Shown: positions 1 through 9,936, numbered from the stretch's first letter. The stretch is DNA of 64,000 nt from GCA-1730015 sp964583825 (GCA_964583825.1 CAZOXM010000013.1:1-64000); one strand, 5' to 3'. The notes: generated from the sequence alone by a model not told the origin. A program made the numbers and translations.

Positions 1-34
1 GGGGTGATTCGTCGATTCGGTGGGTTGCAGAGTG

Positions 35-1276
35 CTATTTCAATCGTACAAAAATACCGGAGCGCGGTTTGGGATCAAAGTAGGTGGACTTCGGCGGCAT
101 CAGTGCATGGGCATCTGCCACCGCCATCAGCTGTTCTATTGAGGTGGCATGGCAGGTAAAAATTAGTTGCCAGCCTTCCCGGCAACACTGATCAATACCA
201 GCGTCACCGCTAACGCCTGCAATATAACCGAGGCGGTTGTCGCCCCGCACGTCAGTGATGCCGAGAATCGGGTGGAAGATGTCGTTCTGCAATATGGTGA
301 CATCGAGTGAGTCCACTGGATTATTGCTTTGTCCGTCCGATGGCTTTCGGTTTAGCTGATACCAGCGGTTGTCGAGCCACATGCCAAATTCGCCGTGGGC
401 TGCGGGTTCATGAATATCACCCCCTTCGAGTCTGGTTACGTTAAAGCGCTGCGACAGTTCGGTCAGCAGGGATTCGACGTTGTGGCCATTGAGGTCGCGC
501 ACACATCGGTGAAACGGCAGCAGGTTGAGTTGGTTGTCCGGAAAGAGTGCGACCAGCAACTGATTGTACGGTGCTCTTTCATCCGGTTGTTTTTCCCGGG
601 CTCTCATAAGTTCTGCATATCGCAGGCCGGATGCTGCGCGATGATGACCGTCAGTGACGTAAGTGGCGTTGACCTTTGCAAACAGCTGTTGAATGTCTTT
701 CTGCACGCCGGAATCGGTAATCTGCCACACGCGCTGTACTTCTCCGTCGTCGGTAATGAAGTCGAGGTTCGGTGTGTGCTGCATTAAGCCGGTGAGGTAT
801 GCGTCGATTTCGTGGTCCTGTGCATACGTCACACAGATGGGGCTTGAAGCAGCGCCGACCACTTCCTGATAACGTGCCAGCAGGTCTTCTTTGACAGAAT
901 GGGTATTCTCGTGTTTCTTTAGCGCGCCGTTTTTGTAGTCATCAACCGATACCTCACAGACCAGGCCGGTTTGCAGGTGCTGCTGTGTGCCAAGCTGGTA
1001 AATGAAGAGAGAGGGTCCGGGCGTCCTGGTGAACGCACCATTGTGCAGTAGCTTTTGCAGATGATTACGGTTTGCGGTGAGCAATTGTTCGTAAGTCGGG
1101 CGCACCTCTTCGGAGAAGTCCTCCGGCAGGCGCATGGTGTTGATGAAGTTGTCGGGGTTGGCATCGGCAAACTGGCGGCGTTGTTCCGGTGATACGGAGT
1201 CGTATGCCGGTGTGACGATACTTTCTGCATGCGAAGGTGCGACCAGGTAACTGTCGAATGCGTTGATTTCAGGCAT
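35..1276 (-). CDS. DUF1015 family protein
   Basis: A 413-residue protein that I assign to the DUF1015 family from its N-terminal 'Y-D-S-V-S' region, the central DGHHR motif (in YVTDGHHRAASG) and the C-terminal 'ITDVRGDNRLGYIAG' block. The family is widespread and its biochemical role is unknown. It is often found near serine-biosynthesis genes, and here it lies 68 bp downstream of a SerA-like dehydrogenase on the same strand, which fits that association. No signal peptide or membrane segment is seen, so it is probably cytoplasmic. The ATG start at 1276 gives the usual family length. Function cannot be stated beyond the family name. Confidence 0.85.
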   Translation of the reverse strand: MPEINAFDSYLVAPSHAESIVTPAYDSVSPEQRRQFADANPDNFINTMRLPEDFSEEVRPTYEQLLTANRNHLQKLLHNGAFTRTPGPSLFIYQLGTQQHLQTGLVCEVSVDDYKNGALKKHENTHSVKEDLLARYQEVVGAASSPICVTYAQDHEIDAYLTGLMQHTPNLDFITDDGEVQRVWQITDSGVQKDIQQLFAKVNATYVTDGHHRAASGLRYAELMRAREKQPDERAPYNQLLVALFPDNQLNLLPFHRCVRDLNGHNVESLLTELSQRFNVTRLEGGDIHEPAAHGEFGMWLDNRWYQLNRKPSDGQSNNPVDSLDVTILQNDIFHPILGITDVRGDNRLGYIAGVSGDAGIDQCCREGWQLIFTCHATSIEQLMAVADAHALMPPKSTYFDPKPRSGIFVRLK

Positions 1277-1344
1277 CTTATTCCAGCGTTCGATTTGCGT
1301 GTGAAGAGAGTCTGTCGCAGGCCGTAAGTTCTGCCGTTTGTCAG

Positions 1345-2313
1345 TTACAACACAGGGTTAACACAGTTGCGATAATGGCCTTGTTGATAGTCGTCTATTA
1401 TTTCCAGTACGCCGTCGGCAACGGCTGTCTGGGCCTGTTCCGTTGAGGCACCTGTGTGATGCGTACCGCAGACATTCCGGTGTTTCGCCAGTGCACTTGC
1501 GAAACTGCCTTCCCCGGTTGCCGGCTCGTCAGCCCATACGTCCAGGCCTGCTCGAATTCCCTTGCTGTCCATGGCCTCAATCAGGGCCTGCTCATCCACC
1601 AGTTCGCCTCTCGATGTGTTGAGCAGTATCGCATCGGGTTTCATCTTTTGCAGGAAAGTGGTGTCGACCATTTGCCTGGTTGAATCTGTTGCAGGCAGAT
1701 GCAGAGAGACGATGTTACAGTCGGCGAGGAGGGCGTCGAGATCTTTCTGTTGTTGAATGCCGATCTTCTGCATTCGCGCAAGACTGTCCGCCGAGCGTTC
1801 CGGTTTTAACACGGTGCTGACCTCCATGCCAAAGGCGCGGGCGCGCTCTGCGACGGCGAAGCCGATTGCCCCCAGGCCCAGAATACCGAGTTTCCGTCCA
1901 TACAGTCCCTGCGCGACGGCATAGGATTTTTTATTCCATTGGCCGTTTCTGAGGTCGTGCACACTTGCCGGTATGTGGCGATCGATGGCGATGATTAACC
2001 CGATAGCCAGCTCCGCGACTGCGAGAGCGTTCGCCCCCGGCACATTGCATACGCGGATATTCAGCTCCGTCGCAGCCGGTTTGTCAATGGTATTGGTGCC
2101 GGCGCCGGCGCGGATCACAAGCTTCAACGCGTTACCTGACTGGAGTGTCTGTGCATTGACTTTGGTACTGCGGACCACCAGTGCTTCGTTGTCTGCAATT
2201 GCGCCCGCCAGTGTTGATTCGCCAAGATCCGGCTCGATGCTTAGCTCATGCCCCTGCGCCTTCAATTTTTGCAGATGGGTTTTCGGAAATTTGTCCGCAA
2301 TGAGAATTTTCAT
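1345..2313 (-). CDS. D-2-hydroxyacid dehydrogenase, 3-phosphoglycerate dehydrogenase-like
   Basis: NAD-dependent 2-hydroxyacid dehydrogenase of 322 residues. A catalytic/substrate domain precedes a Rossmann domain with the GLGAIG dinucleotide motif near residue 146. The family triad is visible: Arg in NTSRGELVDEQAL, Glu in WADEPATGEG and His in GTHHTGAST. The length matches short SerA-type enzymes without a C-terminal ACT domain, so serine feedback control is unlikely. It could oxidise 3-phosphoglycerate in serine synthesis, but related hydroxyacids cannot be excluded. It is probably co-transcribed with the downstream DUF1015 gene. Confidence 0.85.
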   Translation of the reverse strand: MKILIADKFPKTHLQKLKAQGHELSIEPDLGESTLAGAIADNEALVVRSTKVNAQTLQSGNALKLVIRAGAGTNTIDKPAATELNIRVCNVPGANALAVAELAIGLIIAIDRHIPASVHDLRNGQWNKKSYAVAQGLYGRKLGILGLGAIGFAVAERARAFGMEVSTVLKPERSADSLARMQKIGIQQQKDLDALLADCNIVSLHLPATDSTRQMVDTTFLQKMKPDAILLNTSRGELVDEQALIEAMDSKGIRAGLDVWADEPATGEGSFASALAKHRNVCGTHHTGASTEQAQTAVADGVLEIIDDYQQGHYRNCVNPVL

Positions 2314-2575
2314 GATAATGCTCGTCGTTTGGCTCCGAATTTCGGCGGATTGTAAGCGCCGGTGTATCGCGTAAGTGGTTCGTCGGCGTCGTTAATTGAC
2401 TCAGCAGCACCGAATGTCGCCCTGTGGCAGATGCATACCGCACAGATTCGGTCAACGGTGATGTCAGCAAGAGCGCTGCCAGCACACTGCCAAAGCACTG
2501 CCAGAGCAGGCGGCGGTGCCGATACACAACGGTGGCGCACGATTCAGGTGTTTACCCGTTGCATCCGCCTGGCGG

Positions 2576-3127
2576 TTATTGCGCAATTCGCAGTGTGTCC
2601 GCGAGCTGCCCGATGGCGTCACACACGGGCGTGAGACGAAGGTCAGTCATTGCTGTGTCGATTATGCGCGCTTCCGGGGTGTCGGGATGCAGGTGCCACA
2701 ACATAAACAGTTCGGCCCACAGTTCGCTCGCAGCGTTGGTTCTGAACTCGGACTGCGAACGTGCAAATTCATTGAGATAGGGACTCCAGTGACGTTGCTC
2801 CGTCACCTCGGCGATCACCTTTGCATTGGCCAGCTGCCAGGTGCCCCGGTAGCCGTTTTCCCGGTGCCCGACAACATTGCAGGTTCGACCGACAAAGTGT
2901 CCGAGCTCGTGGAACAGGTCGGTGTTGAGCGATGTGGATTTCTCAAAGAGGTAGATGGTGTTACCACGCAACAGGCGGATCTGTTCACCGAAATCGTTGT
3001 ACAACGGCCGGTCGTGCCACAGGTAGCACGAGGCAAATTCGTAGCTTTCCACCCGGACGAATTCACTGAGGTGCAGGTACGCCAGGGTTTTGATGTGTTG
3101 CAGCGAAGTGCCGCCCGGTGTGCTCAT
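2576..3127 (-). CDS. small zincin-like (HExxH) protein
   Basis: A 183-residue protein of no family I can name. It carries HELGH (in DLFHELGHFVGR), the HExxH zinc-metallopeptidase signature, and a later ELWAELFMLW helix whose Glu could be the third zinc ligand as in gluzincin-type folds. No signal peptide is seen, so it may act in the cytoplasm. It stands alone between the SerA-like gene and the GGDEF/EAL gene. Peptidase activity is inferred only from the motif. The 262 bp between this gene and the SerA-like start hold no gene I can support. Confidence 0.6.
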   Translation of the reverse strand: MSTPGGTSLQHIKTLAYLHLSEFVRVESYEFASCYLWHDRPLYNDFGEQIRLLRGNTIYLFEKSTSLNTDLFHELGHFVGRTCNVVGHRENGYRGTWQLANAKVIAEVTEQRHWSPYLNEFARSQSEFRTNAASELWAELFMLWHLHPDTPEARIIDTAMTDLRLTPVCDAIGQLADTLRIAQ

Positions 3128-3300
3128 ACGGGAGCGCAGTGACTCGACTCACCGCAGTGTAAATGATCCCTGTTGGTGAAGTCGAACCAACGGGCCTTTT
3201 CGGCTACAGTTGGCTTTGTGCTTTTCGTGCAGAGGTGGTGTCCGCCCGGCTTCCAGCGGGGTGCTGACTTTACCGCGAGCAGGCTTCACACCAAAAGGTA

Positions 3301-5454
3301 TCAGGTGCCGGTCCGGCGCTGTTCCTCCCGATAATAAGTCAGCCAATCGTCAACGTCTCGTGGCATGCCGACGCTGAATCCCTGCAGGTAGTCGATATCG
3401 AGGCTGATCAGCACATCGGCAATTTCCTGGTTTTCGACAAACTCGGCCACGGTCTTCATGCCCATTTCGTGGCTGAGTGTATTGAACGCGGTGACGATAG
3501 CCCGACAGGCTCTGTCCTGCATAATGTTGCGCACAAAAGATCCGTCGATTTTGAGGTATTCGACTGGCAGCGATTTGAGGTAGCCAAACGAGGACAGGCC
3601 GCTGCCGAAATCATCGAGCGAAAACTCACAGCCAAGGGCGCGCAGTTCACTCATTGCCGTTAGCACCTGATCGATGTTGGCGATGGCGGTGGTTTCAGTA
3701 ACTTCGAAGCACAGGGAACGCGGTGCAATGCCATGAGATTTAACCAGCGCCACAATCTGCGACAGGGCATGGGCCGAACTCAGGGTGTTGCCGGAAAGAT
3801 TTACTGACAGTGATGCGCACACATTGAGTTTTTCCAGCTCTGCAATTGTGTGGAGCGATTGTTCAGTGACCCAGAGGTCGAGCTGCTGCATGCGCTCATA
3901 TTTTTCTGCAATAGGAATAATGTCAGCACTGGATAGCATCTGTCCGCTGCGGTCCCGAAACCGCATTAGCACTTCAAATTTAACTCTGGTTTCGCTGGCG
4001 TTGCCAGCTGGCACAATCGGCTGCAGAAAAAGTGATACCTGATTGTCGTTGATCGCATCATTCAGCAGTTTTATCTTACCGAGCTCGTCGTTTTGTTGCG
4101 CCTGGAATGAGCTTTGGGTGGTGTATTGCTGCGCCTGATTGCGACCGGATTTTTTAGCAGAGTAACAGGCGATATCTGCCTTGGAGAGTAGTTCGGAACT
4201 ATCGCGCGACAGGTGGTCAATAGCTACCACGCCGACACTCGCGCCGACAGTGTAGTTGCGTTTGCCCCAGTAGTACTGATGTTCACCGATGGTGCTGATC
4301 AGGGTTAATGCCAGCGTCATTGCGGCTTCAACGTCCTGCGAGACAACGGCACCGAACTCATCACCCCCGAGTCTTGCAATCATTGTTTCGTCACCAAGTA
4401 CTTTTGCAAACAGATCGGACAGCTCACACAATAGTTGATCACCCGCCTGATGCCCGGCGCTGTCATTGACAAGCTTAAAACGGTCGAGATCAATGAACAT
4501 CAGCGACATGGGAGTGGTTGTGGTGCTGCCGACAGCCTCTAGTAGTTTATTGAGTTCTGCAGCGAATGCCCGCCTATTCCATAGCCCGGTCAACTCGTCG
4601 TGGGTGGCCTGATATTCAAACTGTTGCTTAAGTGCGTAGGCTTCAGTGACGTCGTGGCCGCAACCGAGAAAGCCGGTAAATTTGCCGTGGCGATCAAACT
4701 GGGGCGTGCCGACGGTACGTGCGTGGCAAACCTGGCCGTCTGGCGCGATGCAGGTTAGCACCACATCGAAGGGCTTCTTTTCAGTCAACGCAGCGATATG
4801 TTCCTGCAGTTGCTGGTTGTTCAGCAGCCTCGACCGGATATCGCGAACTCTCTCTTTACCCACCAGTTTGCTGACTTCAATGCCCCCCATCGGGACCGTG
4901 TGTTTTGAGTGGTATCGGTAACACAGGTTTTCATCAAGCTCCCAGAACCAGTCCGACGCGAGGCGGGCGAATTGTTGAAACTTGTATTCGCTGCGGGCGT
5001 TCGCTTTGCGCATCTGCTGCAATTCGGTGATGTCGAATGCGGCAAACAGCCAATTGCCATTGGACAGCTCAGTGTGCCGGATCAGCACGTAGCGATCGTC
5101 GATGAGATGGTGAATGAACTGAACGTCCTCGTGGCCGATGAACGCAAGTTGGCGGTCGACCCACGCTTCCACGTCATCGACCTCGCGGAGGTTTCGAATG
5201 CCCGCGCGCTTGTAGAGTGTGCGCAACCAGTCCCGATAGCTCAGACCAACGGTGACAATGTCGGACAGGGTCGGGTAGAGGCTGGCAAAGCTTTCTGACC
5301 AGTTGATCAGCACACCGTCGGCGTTGAACACGCAATGGCTGGAGGTACACGCGAGAAACGCCTCGTCCAGCAGGGTGCTATCCGGCATGGCGTATCGAGC
5401 AACACGGGTGGCTTGCGGTGATTCGGCTGTACCGCTAGATCTGGCGGAGGGCAT
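3301..5454 (-). CDS. PAS-PAS-GGDEF-EAL cyclic-di-GMP regulator
   Basis: Cyclic-di-GMP turnover protein. From the N terminus it has a PAS-like region, a second PAS domain (around FARLASDWFWELDEN), a GGDEF domain with an intact RLGGDEF signature, and an EAL domain. The EAL signature reads EVLMRF, with DDFGSG, KIDGSFV and QGFSVGMP all present, so both diguanylate cyclase and phosphodiesterase activity are possible. No transmembrane segment is apparent, so sensing is probably cytoplasmic. The frame is open up to 5688, but those first residues do not look like protein. I chose the ATG at 5454; an ATG at 5388 is also possible and neither has a strong ribosome-binding site. Confidence 0.85.
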   Translation of the reverse strand: MPSARSSGTAESPQATRVARYAMPDSTLLDEAFLACTSSHCVFNADGVLINWSESFASLYPTLSDIVTVGLSYRDWLRTLYKRAGIRNLREVDDVEAWVDRQLAFIGHEDVQFIHHLIDDRYVLIRHTELSNGNWLFAAFDITELQQMRKANARSEYKFQQFARLASDWFWELDENLCYRYHSKHTVPMGGIEVSKLVGKERVRDIRSRLLNNQQLQEHIAALTEKKPFDVVLTCIAPDGQVCHARTVGTPQFDRHGKFTGFLGCGHDVTEAYALKQQFEYQATHDELTGLWNRRAFAAELNKLLEAVGSTTTTPMSLMFIDLDRFKLVNDSAGHQAGDQLLCELSDLFAKVLGDETMIARLGGDEFGAVVSQDVEAAMTLALTLISTIGEHQYYWGKRNYTVGASVGVVAIDHLSRDSSELLSKADIACYSAKKSGRNQAQQYTTQSSFQAQQNDELGKIKLLNDAINDNQVSLFLQPIVPAGNASETRVKFEVLMRFRDRSGQMLSSADIIPIAEKYERMQQLDLWVTEQSLHTIAELEKLNVCASLSVNLSGNTLSSAHALSQIVALVKSHGIAPRSLCFEVTETTAIANIDQVLTAMSELRALGCEFSLDDFGSGLSSFGYLKSLPVEYLKIDGSFVRNIMQDRACRAIVTAFNTLSHEMGMKTVAEFVENQEIADVLISLDIDYLQGFSVGMPRDVDDWLTYYREEQRRTGT

Positions 5455-5672
5455 GGCTAATTCCGGGCGGTCGACTGCATAAGGTGCCCCTGAATTCAGC
5501 GAATTACACGCCAACTTTGGTCGATACGGTATCGTCTGGACGTGAAAATTGTGAGCAGCAGTGCCTATTTGCATGAAACAGGTGCACCGTAAAAGTTTGT
5601 AGGAAAAATTAGTGACAGTGCATTGTCTGTGCTGGTGGATTGACGGAAATCGAACCGGCCGCGTGAGTGGCC

Positions 5673-5678
5673 TATAAT
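5673..5678 (+). promoter_or_regulatory. possible -10 element upstream of CNNM gene
   Basis: A consensus TATAAT lies about 100 bp upstream of the ATG at 5776. A TTGACG hexamer at 5640 is 27 bp away, too far for a normal sigma-70 spacing, and no better -35 is visible. The element is therefore only suggestive. Confidence 0.3.
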
Positions 5679-5775
5679 CCCGCCTCACCAGGCGTTATAT
5701 CTACGCAAAACAGCTGATCACTGCACTGCTAAATGCGGCAACGGCACCACTGTCCACCCGGAGCGACATCCATCC

Positions 5776-6867
5776 ATGTACTCGATGTTGATCATATTTT
5801 TTCTGCTTTCCATACTTTTTTCGTTTCTCTGCTCGATCTGGGAGGCGGTGCTGCTGAGCATAACTCCCGCCTACACCCAGCAACTGGTGCAGCGCGGCGG
5901 CGAACCTGGAGAATCGCTGCAGTCGTTCAAGGAGAATATTGATCGACCGCTGGCGGCGATTCTCACTCTTAATACAATTGCTCACACGGTAGGCGCGATT
6001 GGCGTCGGTGCGCAGGCCAGTCTCATCTGGGGAGCGTCACTGATCTCGACCATTGTGGTGCCTGTGGTCATGACGCTGGCCATTCTGTTGTTGTCCGAGA
6101 TCGTGCCAAAGACGATTGGTGCGAATTTCTGGCGTGAGCTGACGCCGTTTACGGTGCGCAGTCTGAATATCGTGATCAAGGCGCTGGCTCCGCTGGTGAT
6201 GCTTAGCCAGCTGATTACCCGCATGCTGAAAAAAGACAAATCGGCCAGCGTACTGAGCAGAGCCGACTTCACAGCGATGGCGACACTTGGCAGTGAGCAG
6301 GGGGTGCTGGACGAGAGCGAGTCGCAATACCTGCAAAGTCTGCTTAAATTTAATAAGGTCACAGCTCAGGATGTGATGACACCTCGCACCGTAGTGATCT
6401 CCTGTGATGAAACGACCGGGCTGGCTGACTTTCACGCTGCACACAGTGATCTGCGGTTTTCACGTATCCCCGTATACCGCGAAACACCCGATAACGTGAC
6501 CGGTTATTTCCTCAAGGATGAAATGCTGGCGGCGTTGCTGAAGTCGCCGGATTCACAGGCTCCGGTTTCACAGTTAAGGCGTGACATTATCGCCGTCTCT
6601 GAAGATTTTCCGATCCTCAAGTTGTTTTCCCGATTTATTGAAACCAGAGAGCATGTTGCGCTGGTGCTGGATCAGTTCGGCGGTCAGGCGGGTATTGTCA
6701 CCATGGAAGATGTCATAGAGACATTGCTGGGTATTGAGATTGTGGATGAACTGGACCATACAGACGACATGCAGGCGCTGGCACGTCGACGGTGGAAGGA
6801 AAGAGCGAAACAGCTGGGATTGTTGCAGGACGATTCAGAAAACAATGGCAGCGGCACACAGCAGTGA
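5776..6867 (+). CDS. CNNM/DUF21 transmembrane protein with CBS pair
   Basis: Integral membrane protein of 363 residues. The N-terminal half is a DUF21 (CNNM) domain with several hydrophobic segments, starting with the first 20 residues. It includes the family block around SEIVPKTIGANFW, which contains the conserved E-x-x-P-K. The second half is a CBS-domain pair (VMTPRTVV near 185; QFGGQAGIVTMEDVIETLLG near 300). There is no clear C-terminal CorC/HlyC domain, so it is a short version. Relatives are linked to magnesium or other divalent-cation transport, often annotated as hemolysin-like; the ion here is unknown. Confidence 0.85.
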   Translation: MYSMLIIFFLLSILFSFLCSIWEAVLLSITPAYTQQLVQRGGEPGESLQSFKENIDRPLAAILTLNTIAHTVGAIGVGAQASLIWGASLISTIVVPVVMTLAILLLSEIVPKTIGANFWRELTPFTVRSLNIVIKALAPLVMLSQLITRMLKKDKSASVLSRADFTAMATLGSEQGVLDESESQYLQSLLKFNKVTAQDVMTPRTVVISCDETTGLADFHAAHSDLRFSRIPVYRETPDNVTGYFLKDEMLAALLKSPDSQAPVSQLRRDIIAVSEDFPILKLFSRFIETREHVALVLDQFGGQAGIVTMEDVIETLLGIEIVDELDHTDDMQALARRRWKERAKQLGLLQDDSENNGSGTQQ

Positions 6868-6895
6868 TACACGGCTCGGGCCGACTGAAACATCA

Positions 6896-7543
6896 ATGCC
6901 GCTTCAGATCCATGGCAGGCACACGTCCTACAATGTACAAAAGGTGTTGTGGCTGGCAGAGGAGTTAAACCTGGAATATCGCCATTTTGAAGTGGGCGGA
7001 AGGTTTGGCGGTAATCGCACAGAAAAATTTCTGAGCATGAACCCGCAGGGAAAAGTGCCGGTGTTGTGCGATGGCGACCATGTTATCCCGGAGTCAAACA
7101 CTATCCTGCGTTACCTCGCGGATGTCTATGGTCACGGTCAATGGATGCCGTCGTCACCTTATCAGCGCACATTGGTTGATCGCTGGCTGGATTGGTCGAT
7201 CGACAGACTTGAGCCTGCTTTTGTACAAGTGTTCTGGGGTTACTATCGGACACCGGTGGCGCACCATGATCACGCGGAGATCGCGTCCGGGGTTGCCGCG
7301 TGTGACGCTTGTTTGCAGTTAATCGCTGCTCAGCTTGCGACACAGTCGTGCCTTGCCGGTGAGTCCTTAACCATCGCTGATGTCGCGACCGGTGTTTTTC
7401 TTTACCGACTCTTTACCATGGGCACTGCTATCAACTGCCCGCCGGCTGTTGCCGACTGGTATGCACGGTTGCAAACCTGTGCCGGCTATCGTCAATGGGT
7501 GATGAGTGACTATGGCGAGCTGCGGGGACGTGTCGACTATTAA
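6896..7543 (+). CDS. glutathione S-transferase family protein
   Basis: A 215-residue protein with a thioredoxin-like N-terminal GST domain. HTSYNVQKVLW supplies the likely catalytic Ser, and VIPESNTILRYLA holds the glutathione-binding Glu-Ser pair. A helical C-terminal domain follows, with the SLTIADVATG Asp typical of GST folding. The frame is open upstream into the CNNM gene, but homology begins at the ATG at 6896, which I chose. It lies 28 bp after the CNNM stop and may be read from the same transcript. Substrate unknown; theta- or zeta-like assignment is not attempted. Confidence 0.85.
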   Translation: MPLQIHGRHTSYNVQKVLWLAEELNLEYRHFEVGGRFGGNRTEKFLSMNPQGKVPVLCDGDHVIPESNTILRYLADVYGHGQWMPSSPYQRTLVDRWLDWSIDRLEPAFVQVFWGYYRTPVAHHDHAEIASGVAACDACLQLIAAQLATQSCLAGESLTIADVATGVFLYRLFTMGTAINCPPAVADWYARLQTCAGYRQWVMSDYGELRGRVDY

Positions 7544-7615
7544 AAGTGCGTGGCGATTGGCGCTCACCAGTGGTCTCGGTTACTCTTGCGCTTTCATTTT
7601 CCAAGGCACTGACTC

Positions 7616-9052
7616 ATGTACTACGACCAACTGAATCTGCTCATCGCCGGTGAGTTCCGTCAGGGGAGTGAAGGTAAATCAGAGCCGGTGTTGAACCCTG
7701 CCACGGAAGAAGAGATAGCGCGAGTACCGCACGCCTCCGCAGCGGACGTCGAACGTGCACTGACCGCCAGTGCGGATGGTTTCAGGGTCTGGCGTGCCAC
7801 ACCGGCCCTTGAAAGGCAGCGCATTATTGCCAAAGCGGCGGATTTAATGGCCGAGCGAATCGACATGATGGCAGAGTCCCTGACGCTGGAGATGGGCAAG
7901 CCACTGGCGGAGTCGCGCATCGAGTTGCAGTTCGCCATTGAGGTCGCCCGCTGGTATGGCGAAGAGGGCAAGCGTGCCTATGGTCGGGTTATTCCCTCCC
8001 GCGTCCCGGGTGTCAGGCAGATGGTTGTCAAGGAACCCGTTGGACCCTGTTGTGCCTTCGTTGCGTGGAATTTCCCTGCCAACAATGCCATGCGCAAAAT
8101 AGCGGGCGCGCTCGCTGCCGGCTGTTCAATGCTGATCAAACCCAGTGAAGAAACGCCGGGGACGGCGATGGGGATCGCGCAGTGTTTCCAGGATGCCGGG
8201 CTGCCGCCCGGGGTGCTGAACATGGTGTTCGGTGTGCCCGATGAAGTTTCACGACAGGTCCTTGGATCGTGGATACCCAGGAAACTGTCCTTTACCGGTT
8301 CCATTCCGGTTGGCAAGCACTTGCAAAAACTCGCGGCCGATACGCTGAAGCGTTGTACGATGGAACTGGGTGGCCACGCACCGGTTGTTGTCTTTGACGA
8401 TGCAGATGTCGAGCGGGCGGTTAAGTCAATGATAGGCGCCAAGTACCGCAATGCCGGGCAGGTGTGCATTTCACCGACCCGATTTTATGTACAGAAAAAT
8501 GTTTACAAGTCCTTTGTACAGAGCTTCACAGAACAATCTGAAAAGATCAGGGTAGGTAACGGTCTTGAAGCCGGTGTCGAAATGGGGCCGCTGGTTGCAG
8601 AGCGCCGTCTCGATGTGATGGAGGAGTTCGTTAAAGATGCCGTGAGCCATGGTGCTAAAGTGGAAACCGGCGGGCAGCGGTTAACCAACCGCGGTTACTT
8701 CTATGCGCCGACGGTACTCAGTGATGTCAGCGATGATGCGAAGATTATGGTCGAGGAGCCTTTTGGTCCGCTGGCACCGGTCACACCGTTTGATTCCATG
8801 GATGAAGTGATAGAACGCGCTAACTCACTGCCTTTTGGACTGTCAGCTTATGTGTTTACTAATGATGGTGCCAGAGCGGCGGCGATTGAAGATGCACTGG
8901 AAGCCGGCATGGTCGGCGTTAATCACCCGATGATCTCAACGCCGGAGTCTCCGTTTGGGGGTGTCAATGAGTCAGGCTATGGATCGGAAGGGGGTATAGA
9001 AGGGCTGGAGGCGTTTCTGCGTACCAAGTTTGTGACCGAAACCGGGGTGTGA
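7616..9052 (+). CDS. NAD(P)-dependent aldehyde dehydrogenase, succinate-semialdehyde-type
   Basis: ALDH superfamily enzyme of 478 residues, oxidising an aldehyde to the acid. Visible family elements are AWNFPANN, the cofactor-loop region KLSFTGSIPVGK, the general-base Glu in MELGGHAPVVVF, the catalytic Cys in NAGQVCISPTRF and EEPFGPLAPV near the C terminus. The NAGQVCISPTR block resembles succinate-semialdehyde dehydrogenases, but the substrate is only inferred. It follows the GST gene by 72 bp on the same strand. The stop at 9052 is 8 bp from the end of the opposing gene. Confidence 0.88.
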   Translation: MYYDQLNLLIAGEFRQGSEGKSEPVLNPATEEEIARVPHASAADVERALTASADGFRVWRATPALERQRIIAKAADLMAERIDMMAESLTLEMGKPLAESRIELQFAIEVARWYGEEGKRAYGRVIPSRVPGVRQMVVKEPVGPCCAFVAWNFPANNAMRKIAGALAAGCSMLIKPSEETPGTAMGIAQCFQDAGLPPGVLNMVFGVPDEVSRQVLGSWIPRKLSFTGSIPVGKHLQKLAADTLKRCTMELGGHAPVVVFDDADVERAVKSMIGAKYRNAGQVCISPTRFYVQKNVYKSFVQSFTEQSEKIRVGNGLEAGVEMGPLVAERRLDVMEEFVKDAVSHGAKVETGGQRLTNRGYFYAPTVLSDVSDDAKIMVEEPFGPLAPVTPFDSMDEVIERANSLPFGLSAYVFTNDGARAAAIEDALEAGMVGVNHPMISTPESPFGGVNESGYGSEGGIEGLEAFLRTKFVTETGV

Positions 9053-9060
9053 CGCCGGGA

Positions 9061-9936
9061 TTAGCGCTTGAGCGATACGATTTCGTCAACAACGCCTGCG
9101 GACTGTAGTTCCGGCAATGATGGCTGCCACAGTTTCTGTGGGGGTGTGGTGAATATGGCTTCGATGAAATCTGCTTTCACACCCTGCTGCTGAAAGATCG
9201 ATGCATCGGTATCCTGTTGTTGCTGAATATCTTTGTACAGGGTGCCGGCGGCAGTGTACTTGTAACCGTGAAAGCCAAGCCTGCCCGCTGGCGCGATCGA
9301 ACGCCGGTTACCGCTGATGTAAACAAGCGTGCAGGATGAATGGCATTGACCCTCTACGTGGGTGTCTATGTTTAACTGTCTTACGCGTTTGGCGATTGCC
9401 CGTGCGGCGAATACGTGGCCGCCGGGTGAGTCCAGTACCAGCGTTTTAATCGTTCCGGTTTCGGCGATTGCGTTCTCGAACCGTTCCGGTGTGAACGGAT
9501 TCAGTTCTCCCTGAAGATGAAAGATCGATGGGTCTTCTTTATCGGTGTACAGTGCGATCGGTTCAAACGCCTCTCTGGCGGGGCTGAGCGTAGTAATGCC
9601 AGTGGTTTGAATATCAACGAGATTGACTGCAATCACACAGGCCGCGATAAACAAGCCGGTATTGCACGCCATCACTGAGTATCCGGCACCATAGGTTTGC
9701 GCCTGTGTAATTCTGGATTTTCTATTGACTGAGACGGTGGCCATCGTAATGAAAACGAGGTAGATCAGCGCCAGCGCAACTTGCAGCGGCCCGCGTAACC
9801 GGTCATGTTGCTGTATCAGTGGTTCCAGCACAGTATGCTGCAGCGCGAGCAACCCGATGACAGGCACCATGGCATTGACGACAAATGCCTGGATGAAGGA
9901 GTGTTGTCCTCTCCAGTGTGAAAGCCAGTAACTCAC
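9061..9936 (-). CDS. membrane protein with ClpP/crotonase-fold domain (COG3904-like)
   Basis: A 291-residue protein with about three N-terminal transmembrane segments in the first 110 residues. A soluble ClpP-like domain follows: LVLDSPGGHVFAARAIA, then GQCHSSCTLVYISGNRR with a likely Ser nucleophile, then GRLGFHGYK with a possible catalytic His. This matches the predicted periplasmic COG3904-type proteins, whose protease activity is unproven. The start appears to be GTG at 9936. It converges on the aldehyde dehydrogenase with only 8 bp between stops. Confidence 0.7.
   Translation of the reverse strand: MSYWLSHWRGQHSFIQAFVVNAMVPVIGLLALQHTVLEPLIQQHDRLRGPLQVALALIYLVFITMATVSVNRKSRITQAQTYGAGYSVMACNTGLFIAACVIAVNLVDIQTTGITTLSPAREAFEPIALYTDKEDPSIFHLQGELNPFTPERFENAIAETGTIKTLVLDSPGGHVFAARAIAKRVRQLNIDTHVEGQCHSSCTLVYISGNRRSIAPAGRLGFHGYKYTAAGTLYKDIQQQQDTDASIFQQQGVKADFIEAIFTTPPQKLWQPSLPELQSAGVVDEIVSLKR

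Noticed and set aside
2246..2540. Small frames in the SerA-like upstream gap
   Set aside because: They overlap the dehydrogenase start or lack domains and good ribosome-binding sites.
5640..5678. TTGACG / TATAAT as a promoter pair
   Set aside because: The spacer is 27 bp, too long for sigma-70 without a special activator.
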